A model generated the notes under the pieces. That model made no database searches, was not told the DNA's origin, and saw only the letters and a program-made list of their open reading frames with translations. The position numbers and the translations under genes were made by a program. From Rhipicephalus microplus (taxonomy: Eukaryota; Arthropoda; Arachnida; Ixodida; Ixodidae): a stretch of 64,000 nucleotides of DNA. The stretch spans positions 142,862,832 to 142,926,831 of the forward strand of contig NC_134710.1 of NCBI RefSeq assembly GCF_043290135.1. The letters run 5' to 3'. This document shows positions 21,812 through 34,950 of the stretch, piece by piece; position 1 is the stretch's first letter, and the number at the start of each line of letters is the position of its first letter.

Positions 21812-22289
21812 AGATTAATGCTTGGGAGACATCATACGGCAGAAATCAACATTATAACACTAACCAACATAAGAACCTATCATTCAAAACACTGATCATT
21901 CTAACACGGACAAGCACTGGAAGGTCGGGTATAAAGTGAAAACTACGATGTTTGCACAGCAACGAGAAGCCCATTTTGCAACACCGTCTGAGCATTTATT
22001 ATACAAGAACGCGATGAACAAAAACCAGTTTGATCACACGAGTTAAGTGACTTTTTTTTTTTTTTTAAAGCACGAACACACACTTTCGGTAGACAAGGAA
22101 ATATTTACAATATACGTACCGAGTGCTGCAATCTGCCTCCGGTACCAGCTGCACACTGCGATGGTCCGCTATAGAGTGATTATGCAAGAGTTATGGATCC
22201 GTATAATCGTGATTGTAAAATCTTTAAAGCCACCTATACAACGGCTTTAAGAAGGAAGTCCACTGCAGTGCCGAAACTCCCACCCTTAC

Positions 22290-22560
22290 TTCACTAACCA
22301 AGCGCACACCTTCACAACACCCAGAGCAGCTGACATTTTCGACCTTCGCGACACCTGCCGGAGTTTTGTTTTTACTTCCCTACAATTGGTGCTCCACGCT
22401 TTCCCTCAGCCACGACCTACTGTACTCCTGACCTGCTCAGCTGGCGGCGGTCTACGGAGCTGCCTGCGCCGGCTCGGATACCGAACTTCGCTGCCTAGGG
22501 GGCGCTCGAGTTACACCAGCTGAGTGCCGGTGGATGCATGGAAATGCATGGGTTACCGCT
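22290..22560 (-). promoter_or_regulatory. CpG-rich patch, candidate promoter or 5' non-coding exon
   Basis: In an AT-rich neighbourhood, 22370-22520 is strongly G+C- and CpG-rich. On the minus strand it is followed by GTAAGG (about 22290), which could be a splice donor. It would suit a non-coding first exon of EEPD1, about 5 kb upstream of the ATG. This is positional inference only. Confidence 0.25.
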
Positions 22561-24092
22561 GGTTCGTGAAGAGTTTTATCACGCATTGAGTAAATGTGGC
22601 AACTATCTTGAATCATTTTATTTCATGTGACTTTTAGAATCTTCTTTTGCATTTTAGTTGACATTTGAGTCCATTATTTTTCAAATAGAATCGCAAATCA
22701 GGTAAAAATACATGTATCAGCGTGCAAAGCAAGAAATAATGACGAAGGAGACAGGTTGTAAAAAGCGCTGGTCACCAAATGCTTATTTAACTCATGTAAC
22801 CAGCTATATGTGTATAGAATGGTAGACTTGTTGCCGTTGGAGTACACTCAGCTGGCTTGTATTTATTGTCTGGGAAAGGAAGGGCAAGGACTATGACATT
22901 TGACAGTGTTCGCGGCATCCGGCGCGCATAGACAACAACCCAGTACAGATAATTTTGCGCATAAATGCCTTCGTCTCAAATGGCAAATGTAGATCGCATG
23001 TACATAAATAATCAATGAAAGACACTCTGCAACTGTTTTGAAACGAAACAGCACTTAAAATCCCTTATTCAACACTAATTCTTCACACAATGGGTGTGTT
23101 TCAAAACCTACAGTTGCATAAACACATGTAGTGACATGGTTTCCATATGTGCACTCTTGTCATCTTTCCTGTTTTTTTTTTTTTGCTAATAAACAGTTGC
23201 TAGTTTAGCGCGTCGTCGTTTACTTTCTTGAGGTTGTCGGTTTATTTTTTGGCACTAATATACGTTTCAGTCTGTCATGTACCACCAACCAGCCCAGCAA
23301 CTCACTCCTTTAGAGACACGTAATCTTTTACAACACAGAAATCACCTTGATCCATTTTTCACGGACCTCGGTCACTGGAAACTCATGAAAAGTCACATCA
23401 GGAATCTTCCCTTGCCTTGATTCGCAGAAATGCACGCATCACACCACCATCGTGATGGTTAATTTGCACTAAGAAACCTCGCTTCACTGGTGTACAAACT
23501 GTACCTACCTGCAGGCTTCTGTCGCAGCTCGGCACGAGCAGACGGTAGCAAAAGATCGTCATTATACTTTTAAGTTTATTCAAAAAGAGGCTTTTATTCA
23601 TTATAACCGTCCAGAGTGTATGCTCGCGGGAACATTGCTGCTTTTCTCCCAGCGTCGCGCAAGCAGACGACAAAAAAAAAAAAAAAAAGCGTTGCGATTC
23701 ATAATTTGGCCGCCAGTAAGCGGTGCGAATGAGGCAAGTTGCAGCGCCACAGGGCGAATAGCGGCAGGCGCCAATACCAGAAAGGGCGTGCTGGCGCTTC
23801 GCTTGCTGGGCAGGTCAGTAAAATACAGTAGGTTATGCCCTCTGCACATTAGCCGTATCGGTGGCGCCGCGTATACTGCCTCCAGCAGCAGCGAATGATT
23901 TAGCCACGGTCACGAAAATTGATACCGTAAGAGCATCAGTCACACATTAACATTACTGAGTATTCTCTTTAGCAGAAGCAACATCGAGCACAAACTGCCT
24001 GAGAAATGCCACGAAAAGCCTTCCAGACTATGGCCAAAACACAAACTGTTGCTAAAGCACATTGGTGGGCTAGTTGGTTTGCATCCGTGAGT
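22561..24092. other. Intergenic, nothing firmly recognised
   Basis: AT-rich sequence with homopolymer runs (23171-23184 T, 23672-23688 A). A GC-rich part at about 23620-23830 may be an unclassified repeat. No supported gene. Confidence 0.35.
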
Positions 24093-24185
24093 AAGCGCTA
24101 ACAGACAAGGACGTAGAAGAGAGCTGACACGGACAGAATGCTTGTCCGTGTCAGTTCTCTTCGACGGCCTCATCTGTTCGCGCTT
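24093..24185. repeat. Long fold-back repeat, arms of about 43 bp
   Basis: Imperfect hairpin. The left arm begins AAGCGCTAACAGACAAGG and ends TGACACGGACA; the right arm begins TGTCCGTGTCA and ends CTGTTCGCGCTT. The loop is 7 bases. Such hairpins are a recurring repeat type in tick DNA. No coding content. Confidence 0.7.
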
Positions 24186-24329
24186 ACAATTCATGAACCG
24201 ATTCTCTGCTGTTAACGCGGCGATTTCAAAATGCGCACATGTAGGAGAACACTTTGGGAAGAATATATTGGGCGTCCATTTCACAAAGGTCCACGTACTT
24301 ACGTTTTTCACATATTCGTTCAATATATA

Positions 24330-24440
<111 letters not shown>

Positions 24441-24505
24441 CCCAACAAAACTGTTGGGAAATAATATATTTATCCTTGTTGACAACGCTCCCGTTGTGCC
24501 ATATC

Positions 24506-24508
<3 letters not shown>

Positions 24509-24576
<68 letters not shown>

Positions 24577-24603
24577 TATTTGAAGTTCGTAGGTTAACCG
24601 GCG

Positions 24604-24643
<40 letters not shown>
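24509..24643 (+). repeat. (TA)n microsatellites split by an inverted SINE-head segment
   Basis: Two (TA)n runs (about 24509-24574 and 24607-24641). The segment between them (24575-24606) is the reverse complement of the sequence immediately after the second run, making a palindrome centred in the TA run. Confidence 0.9.
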
Positions 24644-24644
<1 letters not shown>

Positions 24645-24645
<1 letters not shown>

Positions 24646-24879
24646 CGCCGGTTAACCTACGAACTTCAAATAATGCGTTTGATGCTCGTTATTCGAAGGT
24701 CGTAGGGGTTCGATTCCTGCTCATGGCAAGTTATTCTTTCACCCACTTTTCTTGCTTCTTATTTACGTTACATTGGTTCTAACTTCCTCAATGCATTCCT
24801 TGGCATTATTATCTGTTAGATCTCATTAATATTGTGTCAAAAAACGGAAAAATGAGCCCTTAGGTATACACTTATTTCC

Positions 24880-24890
<11 letters not shown>
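24645..24890 (+). repeat. tRNA-derived SINE-like repeat, copy 2, with inverted head
   Basis: Plus-oriented copy of the repeat at 3345-3582. The shared body runs from TTATTCGAAGGTCGTAGG through a B box (GTTCGATTCC) and CCCTTAGGTATACACTT to a (TA)n tail. The A-box side of the tRNA-like head is replaced by an inverted stretch of the head itself (CGTTTGATGCTC in place of GAGCATCGAACG), so this copy has no usable Pol III promoter. Confidence 0.7.
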
Positions 24891-24953
<63 letters not shown>

Positions 24954-24966
24954 AGGGAGGGAGAGA
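24884..24966 (+). repeat. Compound (TA)n-(GA)n-(GGGA)n microsatellite
   Basis: (TA)n to about 24922, then (GA)n and GGGA units to about 24966. It forms the tail of the SINE-like copy. Confidence 0.92.
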
Positions 24967-27900
24967 GAAACTTAAGACCACTCTCATGCAAAGTCACTAA
25001 TTGAGTATAGTATCTGACCTTGGTGAACCGATACAAATTCTGCTAAAACTCCTCCTGTTAGTCAGCATGGCTCAATACAGTTACACAAACAAGTGGAGCA
25101 AGTTGGCTGGGTTGGTACCGTTACATGGCCACTAACTGAAAAGCACTGAGGAAAAAAAAAGAACAAAGACATACAGAAGCCTCGTGCCCTGTCCCATATC
25201 TACCTTCCTTCTCTATGCCGATATTCAGAACGTTTTTCACTACGTAACCACAGCAGCACTTTTTGCAGTTGAACATTTAGAACTCCAAGGTTTAAAAGCG
25301 CCCAACAACAATTCTTCAGTATGGTCAGAAAATGCGGCCTATTGGTAATTGAAGCCCAATATGCGCGCCAAATAATATAGCACAGCACACGGCCTAGAAT
25401 TTGCAATTAATTTTCTATGTCAGCTAAAAATTGCTCACTCCCTCTTTTCTCAGCAAATTTTGCCATAAACCAAAATGATTCTGCCATAAGCATGAAGTTC
25501 ACAGTTATTGGCCATTCTGAGCATCGTGAGCTCCATAGTTACCGCAGCCGCAATAGGACGCCACGACATGCACACTGCAGTCTTTTAGTGCACATGCTCG
25601 CAATCACATTGAAAGTGAGCCAAGGGTTCAAAAAAATAAAAAACACCCACCACCATGACACGAGACGAAATTTCGTAGCTTCTTGCCTTCTTGTCATTCC
25701 CCCTCTCTGTAGCTTTCAGTGCTTTCGCTGGTGCAAAAGGAAAATGCTTAAAGCATACGACAAACCCATGCAACTCCACTTGTACATGACAAATTCTAAA
25801 ACATTTAGGAGCGGTTGGTTTTCAAGGCAATTAATTACATTAATACAGTCATGCAATGGCAACACGGAAACATATGCTGCAGGGCCCTTTAATTACACAC
25901 CCGGATTGCAACTTTGGTGCGACAGTTTGATGTGACCTCATCACATTTTGGGTCATATTTGTGGATGCATATGAAAACATATTTCCCAACTGCCAAGTAA
26001 TGCCACAAAAAGTTAAATTTGGGAAATGAAGGTTTTTTGAAATATTTTGAGCCAAATCAAATTTCAACTGTGTGCCCAACATGATGCTATATGCTGCATT
26101 TTTAGTTTTTGAACTGCAGTTCTTCAGTGACAACATTCATTTTGGGTCATTACTGGCATGCTGACCAATGACATCATGCCGTATATGTGTAGTAGATTTG
26201 TGTATGTAAACAGGAGGGACAGAGTGATGACCATAGTTTGAAAAGGGCACTTGAATGTGCAAGACCAGCCCTGCTGATATTACATGCAAATCTATTTCTA
26301 CATTGAACAAGCCATACAGCGTTATTCCCCAGCATACATTAGCCAGAACATTTCATACCTACTAGGTTCCTCTGAAAAGATGCTAATTTATTACCTGAAG
26401 TTCTTCAGAGTACACATTTCTTCCCCCTCAGTCATAATTTACAAATAAATGAAAACTGCTGACAGAGTGTACATAATTTTATTTTACATTCACACACTAA
26501 AAAAAGGCCCAAAGGAACAGCACTCAATCTGTCACTGACAACAGTGCTCAAAAGCACACTTCCCCACAAGGTACACTCAATAAAACATGCTCCTTTTTGT
26601 ACATTCATGCCATCTAAAATATGTTGCACAGCCCGGTACAGTTTGTACTATAAAAATATAAATACTAATGTAGATCTTCAAAGGCACTGCTGCATATGAG
26701 TGACTGAGCATTCACAATTTAATTAATACCAAGCATGAACAGTGCTTAACCAAATCTCGCATAGTGGTTACAACACTCAAATATGCGTGCTGTATGCAGC
26801 AAACGGCTTAAAATGGCCAAGTAAAATGATTCCAGCACCAGCGGCATTAAGAATAACATTACTGTGCAATTCACAAACAGGTTGAACATTACCCATAAAA
26901 TAAATAATATTGCTTTTACGTAACATATTTTACGTAATAATATTGCTCATTTTACATAAAAATATGTACTCTAGAAAGTTTGAATATGCAGTGAAATTCA
27001 GGCCTGGAACGATTCAAACCAAATCCCCCAAATTTCCCTACCCCCCTCCACAATAAGAAGCATACCAGAATATCAGCAATAGTCATAGTAACAAAAAAGT
27101 GTAATACTATATTTTCTATACAAAGGCTTAACTACAAAAATATGTGAAAGCTGTATGAAGTAAAATAAAGCTGTTGCATTAAGACAAAGAGTAAGAGACA
27201 TGAAAAAAAAGAAAAAGTGATAAAATATAAAAGACAAGTCACTGGATTCATGTCAAATCTCTGAAAGGGTCCTGGATTCCCAGAAAGCAAACCATCGGAA
27301 AAGCAGTAGTAAAATGTTGCTTTCTGCCTGTGCTTAACATTATCAATCTTTTGTAAACTTGTTATCAAACATAATACTAGCTCAAAATATTTATTACTAT
27401 TCCAACTGCTGACGCACTAACCCAACAGCAAATTTTTCCACAAGGCAGGGATCTTTATAAAGATGCAGAGCAGCTACATCCGTTACAATACAAATTCACT
27501 GCACCCAATAAAGATACTGTTCTAGAAAAGTTTACGGTGTTAGCTAGCATGCGGCAACTTCAAAATGCTGACAAGTTCATGGTAACTAGCAACTGTTAGG
27601 TAAACACAGTGACTGCGGGTCTAATGATACAAACACCATAACAATTCAACAGTAACATAAACTCTAGTGTTTAAGTGCCAAAGCTCAAAAGGCACAACAA
27701 TGTATACAGTGAAATTTTTATAAAAAAACACTTGCCATGAGTTTTACACAAACACATGTTGAAAGCGTATACTTAACAGGCGAAAACACAAACATTAGTC
27801 AGACTCTACTTCTTAAAATAGAATTTAAGCATAATTCTAAAAAAGGCTCCATTTCCCAGCAATAAAAATAACTATATTTTTTCATGCTATCAATAATGAA

Positions 27901-29923
27901 CTATAAAAAAAATAAAATTGAATCAGAACAAGTAGTTCAAATGATGATTCATCAAAAAAAACAAGAAAAAGATATTAGGATATTGATAGCCACCCAGGGG
28001 CTGAAAGTCTAATGCAGAGTGAACAGACAAGCATGCATTACTAGTGAACTTCCTTTTATGGCAATCTGATGTATCACGTCAGGCAGAGCAATATGCTTTC
28101 CAGCAGTCACTAACAATGCTGGCTTTTTTTTTGCTTGATTGTACAGTGTAGTTCATTGTGGAAGGAAACACACTGGTATGTGGCTCTTACACTGATGGCA
28201 CTCGAGCTTCAAGTGCCAACTGCAGCTTGTTACAGGACCCCTCACCAGGCCCCATTACAAATTTTGATTCTACACTGAAGTTATTTAGTCATCTCATTAT
28301 CGGAGAAGTTCAAAAGAAAAAAAAAGAAAACTGAACTGTGCTATCACTATTACTGTAGAACTACAATGCAGAAGTCTGCATGCAGAAGTACAATGCAGAA
28401 CACACACACTTTACCCCTTCGGCTTGCCTAACATCTGCAAGCTGGGTCCCACCTGCAAGATGGAGATAGTCATATTCCATCAATGCTGGCATCTCCACTC
28501 GCAGTGCAGCTCCCTTGAAAGGAAGGACATGTGGCCTTCTATAAGGAAAATCGATGTTTTTTAGTCATGCAGCCACCGCATGGCGGCCTCCGCGCTGTGC
28601 TTTTTTTTTTTTTTTGCAATGGCAATGCTGAGGGGCCCTTGAATGCCCTGTGTAGGGGAAAGAAGGATGCCAGAACCAATAACCACAAGTTTCCTGCTGC
28701 AAAGTATGGTGGTTTTGGACTTGTCAGGGGGAAAAACAAGAACATTCTCAAAAGTTATACATTTCCTTTCACAGCGTACTGCACTGTACCATACAGAGAC
28801 ATCCTTTCTGTTTTCAGCTGCAGCTGGAATGTGCTGGAGTGCAATTTTTTGAGTAAGCCCAAATGGTAGAGCAAAACATACAATAATACAGCTGAAATTT
28901 GATTAAATGAAGTGATGACTGCCTCCACAATTAAACACTCCCCAAATAAATTAATTAGTACACTGGTAGTTTCATAAAATCGAGATATTTTTTCTGTCCT
29001 TCAATATCTAACATTGTAACTTAGCAGCACCCACAAACTCCCGCAACTTTGTATGTGCGGTTAATCTATGCTTGCACGTGTGAAAAGTCCGCCAAGAACC
29101 AAACATGAAGGCAACCCTATTCGGGCAATACAGGACAGGCAGAAGTTCCCGTGAAGCTTGACAGACTGCCGATATTCAAACGCCAGGAAAATGAAAGCGG
29201 TGATTGAGCGAGCAGAATGAGCAAAAAAGTTGTGAGAAGACAATAAGGGCCACATGTCTCATAAACGAAATAACAAAAGGAACCACTAGAGTGTGACTGT
29301 GGGAGTATAAACAGGTACAAGGAGCCACCACCAACCCCATTGCCGTCTTGTACGTTAGAGCCCTTCAGACTGTCGAGTTCGTTGTTTCATGCATGGGCGT
29401 GGGGTACAACCTCGAGAAAAGATTAAACTAGAGTAGCTAGAAAAATTCATCCGTGTCAAAATTTTGAATGGTACAACTTTTTACTCATTTAACAGAAAAA
29501 CTTCATTAAATTGAGTTTGATGCCAACTAAATTTCATTAATTCGGGTTGACAAGAGTGTTGAAACCCATGGGTACCCCTGCCTAGAAATTCAATTTTTTT
29601 TCAATTGGATAGAAAACTTTACAAAACTGTGTTTTGAGATATGAGTTTTAACTGCAAAAGTAAACAAGCCTCAGAACTTCTCCCATGGCATCTGTACAGC
29701 GATGCAGGTACCATGTACAAAATAAAAGTAATGCTGTTTTAGTTATTTTCACACATACACACACACAGACACAGAATGAAGTAAACACATGTACAAAGCA
29801 AATTATTTGACTTCTGACCCAGCGTCTGGCAAATAAATCACTTCGTACGTGCGCCTACTTCACTGCACATATTTACCCCCAGGCCCAGCATCAATCTTTT
29901 TTGGTTTGTTTATATAAATATAT
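24967..29923. other. AT-rich intergenic region
   Basis: About 5 kb without a supportable gene. The longest open frame (25417-25935, 172 codons) has no recognisable domain, no codon-usage contrast and no splice context. Homopolymers and short A/T runs are common. The right end is the integration site of element D. Confidence 0.4.
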
Positions 29924-30085
29924 TGATAGTACACCTTTAGTGGTGAGCAGAAGAGACGTTTACTTTGTGGAAAACGTAGCGGTAGAACCGACCAGCTGTC
30001 AAGCGGAGCGAGCGCGAGCAGCAACAACACTCTTCCTTCTCTTCTTCAGCTGGCGTTCCGGCCTGTGCCAAATATCAATGCTACA
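29924..30085 (-). repeat. 3' LTR of Gypsy element D
   Basis: 162 bp, identical to the 5' LTR. On the minus strand it follows a polypurine stretch GCGGGGGGAGTGA (about 30088-30100). Confidence 0.95.
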
Positions 30086-30123
30086 AATCACTCCCCCCGC
30101 AGAAAAGGAGCCATCCTGGCGAC

Positions 30124-33100
30124 CTATGGAACGGGTACGACGGGTGGGTCGTAGTGCGGCTTCAATCGATCTACGTGAACAGTCTCGCGGCCTCGATGCC
30201 GTCGGTCTGTTGATGGTTGAACCGGCTCAACAATATAGTTAACCGGTGAGGCCTGACGTAGGACTCGGTAGGGGCCTTCGTACTTCGGCAGTAGCTTGGT
30301 GGAAAGACCAGGAACAGATGAGGGAACCCGAAGCCATACCAAGGCGCCAGGCGAGTATGACTGCGAAGACAGGTTTTCGTCGTGACGGTTCTTCTGGTAC
30401 GCTTGATCTTGGGCGGTTAAGGAACGCGCGAGTTGCCTGCATTCTTCTGCATAGGTGGCGACTTCAGATAGAGTTGTGGATTCCGAAGCGTCTGGATGAT
30501 ACAAGAGAATGGTGTCCATGAATGAGGAAGGTTCGCGCCCGTAAAGGAGGAAGAACGGAGAGAATCCTGTCGTAGACTGAGTGGCGCTGTTGTAAGCGTA
30601 AGTTACAAAGGGCAGTATGCGGTCCCAGTTGGTGTGATCAGCGGACACGTACATGGATAGCATGTCGCCCAGTGAGCGGTTAAACCGTTCGGTCATTCCA
30701 TTCGTTTGCGGATGGTATGCGCTGGTTGTCCGATGCACAACGTTGCATTCGCGAAGAAGGGCTTGTACCGCTTCGGAGAGGAACGTACGGCCGCGGTCAC
30801 TGAGTAGCTCACGAGGCGCGCCATGGCGTAGAATGAGATTGTGAAGGATAAATAAGCCAACTTCACGTGATGTGGCCTCTGGCAGCGCAGCAGTTTCAGC
30901 ATAGCGTGTCAAGTGATCAATGGCGACAATCACCCAGCGGTTCCCGTTAGGCGTATAGGGAAGGGGACCGTACAAGTCAATTCCGATGCGGTCGAAAGGG
31001 CGGGAGGGGCAAGGCAACGGCTGCAGTTGTCCATTGGCTATGTGTGGTGGGCTTTTTCGGCGTTGACATTTGGAGCACGAACGCACGTACTGTCGGACAA
31101 AGCGGTACATTCCGCGCCAATAGTAGCGCAGCCGGAGACGTGCATACGTTTTTATCACACCGGCGTGGCCGCATTGAGGATCCGCGTGAAAAGAGTCGCA
31201 AATGTCGGCACGTAGGTGGCGAGGAATCACAAGCAACCACTTGCGGCCGTCAGAAAGGTAGTTGCGACGGTACAGGAGTCCATCGCGGATGGTAAAGTGT
31301 CGAGCTGTGCGCTGCAGTGAACGATTGGGCGTAACTTGGGACGGCTGAGACAGTAACTCTATCATAGAGGCTATCCAAGCGTCTTGGCGCTGTTCATAGG
31401 GCATGTCCGCGTACGAAAGTGCCACAGCATCGAGGCTGGATACAGAAGTACTTCCGTGTTCATGGGGAAGTGGAGAGCGGGAGAGAGCGTCGGCATCTGA
31501 ATGTTTGCGGCCTGACCTGTAGACGACACGGATATCATAGTCTTGGAGGCGTAACGCCCAACGAGCGAGACGGCCAGATGGGTCTTTTAGTGACGATAAC
31601 CAGCAGAGGGCGTGGTGATCAGTCACGACGTCAAATGGACGGCCATAGACGTAGGGTCGAAATTTTGTGATTGCCCAGACGATGGCTAGACATTCTTTTT
31701 CTGTGACTGAATAATTCTGTTCAGCCCTAGTAAGAGTGCGACTGGCATAAGAAACGACGTACTCGTCGTATCCAGACTTGCGTTGAGCAAGAATAGCGCC
31801 AAGTCCGACTCCACTTGCGTCGGTGTGTATTTCTGTAGGGGCATCAGGATCAAAGTGACGGAGAATCGGTGGAGATGTCAGCAATTGACGTAGTTTCGCG
31901 AATGCCTTATCGCAATTGGAAGACCACGCCGAAATGCCCTCGGTGTCAGAAAGTAGCCGTGTTAAAGGGGCCATGACAGATGCAAAATTACGGACAAATC
32001 GGCGAAAGTATGAACATAAGCCGATAAAGCTCCGGAGTTCCTTAAGTGTCGATGGCTTCGGAAACTGGGCGACAGCACGGAGTTTTCCAGGATCAGGTAG
32101 AACGCCGTCCTTGCTGACAACATGCCCTAAGATGGTGAGCTTCCGGGCGGCAAAATGGCACTTTTTCAAATTTAGTTGGAGCCCAGCATGTGTAAGGCAA
32201 TGCAGGACACTTGCGAGGCGCAGAAGATGGGTATCGAAGTCTTTTGAAAAAACGACGACGTCGTCCAAATAGCAAAGACACGTCTGCCATTTAAGGCCTC
32301 GAAGTATGTTGTCCATCAGACGCTCGAAGGTGGCTGGGGCGTTACAAAGGCCGAACGGCATCACGTTAAACTCGTACAAGCCGTCCGGAGTTACAAACGC
32401 AGTCTTGGCGCGGTCAGCTTCATCCATGGGTACCTGCCAGTATCCCGATCGAAGATCCAGCGAAGAAAAGAATTCTGCACCTTGCAAACAGTCGAGAGCG
32501 TCGTCAATTCTGGGGAGCGGATAAACATCTTTGCGCGTGATCTTGTTAAGGCGCCTGTAATCCACACAGAATCGGATGCCCCCGTCCTTCTTTTTGACCA
32601 GTACCACCGGGGAGGCCCACGGACTGTTAGACGGCTGTATAACGCCACGATTGAGCATATCAGACACTTGATCGTCTATAACTTGGCGTTCGGCGTGGGA
32701 GACCCGGTATGGACGCTGACGCAATGGTGCGTGGGTGCCAGTGTCAATACGATGGACAATTGCAGATGTTCGGCCCAGACTGGTTTGTTTGAAGTCGAAC
32801 GATGAGCGGAAGTGGTCGAGAAGTGTCAAGAGTTGAGTTCGTTGGTCAACAGGAAGGTCAGGATCAATCGATGGAAGGAAGACGTCGAGGGAAGAGGTGG
32901 CGGATGTGAGAGCGGAAGTAACACTGGCGATCTCAAGGCTTTTTGCTTGATAGGGCAGTTGACTGGTGCAAACACAATCGATGTCCTCAAGGCGGCCGAT
33001 GCATTCGCCACGGAATAGGGTGACTGGTACAGAAAGGAGATTCGTGGCATAAATGTTTGCGCAAGTGGCTTCGACCGTCAGAAGAGCAAAAGGCAGAAGA

Positions 33101-33666
33101 ACGTTTTTTCGAGAAGTGAAGTCTTCTGACGGCGTGAACATGGCGTGCGAAAAAGCGGCATGGTCGCACGAGATCGGCACAATAACAGAAGACATAGGTG
33201 GAATATCAGTCTCCGCGGCGACGACAACACGAGAAATAGAAGGCTTATTATAATCGTCGTCGGAGAGCGATGACAATTCTAGTTCGGCCCGGGCACAATC
33301 AACAACGGCATGATGTGTGGAAAGGAAGTCCCAGCCTAATATGACGTCGTGTGAGCAGTGCGGAAACACGATAAATTCAACCACGTACAGAACGCCCTGG
33401 ATGATTAACCGAGCCGTGCACGTCATAGAAGGGTTCACGTGATGCGCTGTTGCCGTACGAAGGGAGAGACCAGAAAGCGGAATCGTAACTTTTCTTAACT
33501 TGCGACACAATGCTTCACTCAATACAGACACGGCAGCTCCGGTATCTATTAATGCTTGAACGGGGATACCTTCAATCAAGACAGTTATTTCATTATTCGG
33601 TAGAGAACGAGGCCTTGTGGAGTTCGACGGTGGCGCAGTTCTTGCCTCCGGAACTGCGATGGTCAG
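30124..33666 (-). CDS. Pol polyprotein of Gypsy element D, intact
   Basis: About 1180 codons in the -1 frame of gag, ending at TGA 30124-30126 region. Domains in order: aspartic protease ([20 protein letters not shown]-type flap); reverse transcriptase ([26 protein letters not shown], catalytic YLDD); RNase H ([20 protein letters not shown]); integrase with HHCC finger ending [10 protein letters not shown]35E core ([27 protein letters not shown]); and a C-terminal GPY/F module (KYEGPYRVL). Catalytic residues are all present. The first in-frame ATG-like codon is well inside (TTG at 33579), consistent with synthesis by frameshifting instead of independent initiation. Confidence 0.94.
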   Translation of the reverse strand: MTIAVPEARTAPPSNSTRPRSLPNNEITVLIEGIPVQALIDTGAAVSVLSEALCRKLRKVTIPLSGLSLRTATAHHVNPSMTCTARLIIQGVLYVVEFIVFPHCSHDVILGWDFLSTHHAVVDCARAELELSSLSDDDYNKPSISRVVVAAETDIPPMSSVIVPISCDHAAFSHAMFTPSEDFTSRKNVLLPFALLTVEATCANIYATNLLSVPVTLFRGECIGRLEDIDCVCTSQLPYQAKSLEIASVTSALTSATSSLDVFLPSIDPDLPVDQRTQLLTLLDHFRSSFDFKQTSLGRTSAIVHRIDTGTHAPLRQRPYRVSHAERQVIDDQVSDMLNRGVIQPSNSPWASPVVLVKKKDGGIRFCVDYRRLNKITRKDVYPLPRIDDALDCLQGAEFFSSLDLRSGYWQVPMDEADRAKTAFVTPDGLYEFNVMPFGLCNAPATFERLMDNILRGLKWQTCLCYLDDVVVFSKDFDTHLLRLASVLHCLTHAGLQLNLKKCHFAARKLTILGHVVSKDGVLPDPGKLRAVAQFPKPSTLKELRSFIGLCSYFRRFVRNFASVMAPLTRLLSDTEGISAWSSNCDKAFAKLRQLLTSPPILRHFDPDAPTEIHTDASGVGLGAILAQRKSGYDEYVVSYASRTLTRAEQNYSVTEKECLAIVWAITKFRPYVYGRPFDVVTDHHALCWLSSLKDPSGRLARWALRLQDYDIRVVYRSGRKHSDADALSRSPLPHEHGSTSVSSLDAVALSYADMPYEQRQDAWIASMIELLSQPSQVTPNRSLQRTARHFTIRDGLLYRRNYLSDGRKWLLVIPRHLRADICDSFHADPQCGHAGVIKTYARLRLRYYWRGMYRFVRQYVRSCSKCQRRKSPPHIANGQLQPLPCPSRPFDRIGIDLYGPLPYTPNGNRWVIVAIDHLTRYAETAALPEATSREVGLFILHNLILRHGAPRELLSDRGRTFLSEAVQALLRECNVVHRTTSAYHPQTNGMTERFNRSLGDMLSMYVSADHTNWDRILPFVTYAYNSATQSTTGFSPFFLLYGREPSSFMDTILLYHPDASESTTLSEVATYAEECRQLARSLTAQDQAYQKNRHDENLSSQSYSPGALVWLRVPSSVPGLSTKLLPKYEGPYRVLRQASPVNYIVEPVQPSTDRRHRGRETVHVDRLKPHYDPPVVPVP

Positions 33667-34901
33667 TTTTCCGTTTGGGCAGGTGGTGCACGCCGAAGCA
33701 TTGGTGAAGGCGAACGTCGGCGCGGGGAAGGCGATCGGCGTGGGTTGAAGGCGCGGCGGCTCGGCGGAGAAGTGTCCGAAGCTGCATGGAACGGCAGCGT
33801 CTGTGGTGGTTCTGTGGGGGCGTAGCCGTAGGTGCCATCAATAATGCCTGAGTGAGGGACGCGCCGGCGACAGAACCGCTCAACATGGCCAGGCTGACGA
33901 CAGTAATAACAGATAGGTCTGTTATCCGATGTACGCCAAGGGTTGTTGGGAAGCGTTGAAGGACGGCGGTAAATGGGAACATGCGAGCCTGCCGGTACGT
34001 GTGTTGCGTAGAAGGCGTTCGCTTGGTGGGCAGGGTCGACGACGTTTGACGGCGCATGTACCTGCCTTCGCGCGACGTCAGCGTAAGTCAGGGGAGCGGA
34101 CACAGGTGGTGGCTGGTACGTGGGGGGAAGTGCCTCGCAGACTTGCTCTTCGATGGTTTGGCGCAGTGACGAGGTCAGCCCATGCGTATTGCTGGGAAGC
34201 AAGGGGGCAAGGGACAACTGGCGTGCCACTTCCTCTCGGATAAATTGCTGGATTTGCGGGGTCAATACAGTCTGTTCTGGAGATATTGCACCAACGGTCA
34301 ATGCTGGCGTGCTGGTCATGTCGAAAGTAGGCCGTCGCGTTGAAATGCGCTGTTTTCGCAACTCATCGAAACTTTGGCAGTGTTGGATGACTTCCGAAAC
34401 TGTTTGCGGGTCTTTAGCCACCAGCATGTGGAAGGCATCGTCCTCGATGCCCTTCATAATGTGTTTTACCTTGGCGGTTTCCGACATGTCAGGATCAAAG
34501 CGACGGCAGAGGCCTACGACGTCCTCAATGTAGGACGTGAAACCCTCTCCCGACAGTTGGGCGCGATCCCGCAAGCGCTGTTCTGCACGGAGCTTGCGCA
34601 CTGTCGGTCGGCCAAACACGTCCGCGAAGGTGGTCTTGAAAGTGGCCCAGTCGGTAAGCTCGGCTTCGTGGTTGTTGAGCCAGAGCTCTGCTACTCCTCT
34701 GAGGTAAAAGTGGACGCGGCCCAGTTTGTCGTTTTCGTCCCACCTGTTGTTGACGCTTACTCGTTCGAACGAAGAGAGCCAGTCCTCGACGTCCTGCTCA
34801 TCGGTGCCGTTGAAGATGTCTGGATCTCGCTCTCTCGGGACGCCGGGACAGTGGACAGGTGGAGATGTAGGAGCCGTCTGCTGTGCAGCGTCGATGGACA
34901 T
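33663..34901 (-). CDS. Gag polyprotein of Gypsy element D, intact
   Basis: 412 codons from ATG 34901. Residues about 25-185 form the retrotransposon gag (capsid) domain ([47 protein letters not shown]). A zinc knuckle C331-X2-C334-X4-H339-X4-C344 lies near the C-terminus, followed by an Arg/Ser/Pro-rich basic tail, both expected to bind element RNA in virus-like particles. The frame ends GAA AAC TGA, with pol beginning in the -1 frame at this point. No internal stop. Confidence 0.93.
   Translation of the reverse strand: MSIDAAQQTAPTSPPVHCPGVPRERDPDIFNGTDEQDVEDWLSSFERVSVNNRWDENDKLGRVHFYLRGVAELWLNNHEAELTDWATFKTTFADVFGRPTVRKLRAEQRLRDRAQLSGEGFTSYIEDVVGLCRRFDPDMSETAKVKHIMKGIEDDAFHMLVAKDPQTVSEVIQHCQSFDELRKQRISTRRPTFDMTSTPALTVGAISPEQTVLTPQIQQFIREEVARQLSLAPLLPSNTHGLTSSLRQTIEEQVCEALPPTYQPPPVSAPLTYADVARRQVHAPSNVVDPAHQANAFYATHVPAGSHVPIYRRPSTLPNNPWRTSDNRPICYYCRQPGHVERFCRRRVPHSGIIDGTYGYAPTEPPQTLPFHAASDTSPPSRRAFNPRRSPSPRRRSPSPMLRRAPPAQTEN
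33666..33672 (-). promoter_or_regulatory. Candidate -1 frameshift site at gag end of element D (G GAA AAC)
   Basis: Codons before the gag stop read ACG GAA AAC TGA. The -1 frame is open from this point into protease. The heptamer is not canonical because the first three bases are GGA instead of a triplet repeat, but A-site slippage on AAC to AAA is allowed. Its position matches the canonical heptamer of element C. Confidence 0.5.
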
Positions 34902-34950
34902 TGTTGATGGCGAAGGTAGAGTTCGGTTGCGGAGTTCCAGGATGGAAAAA

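Noticed and set aside
25417..25935. 172-codon plus-strand open frame
   Set aside because: No domain, signal peptide, repeat or splice context, and AT-rich composition like its surroundings. Likely a chance frame.
30246..33253. Many plus-strand open frames of 60-120 codons
   Set aside because: Antisense shadows of the intact Gypsy pol of element D.
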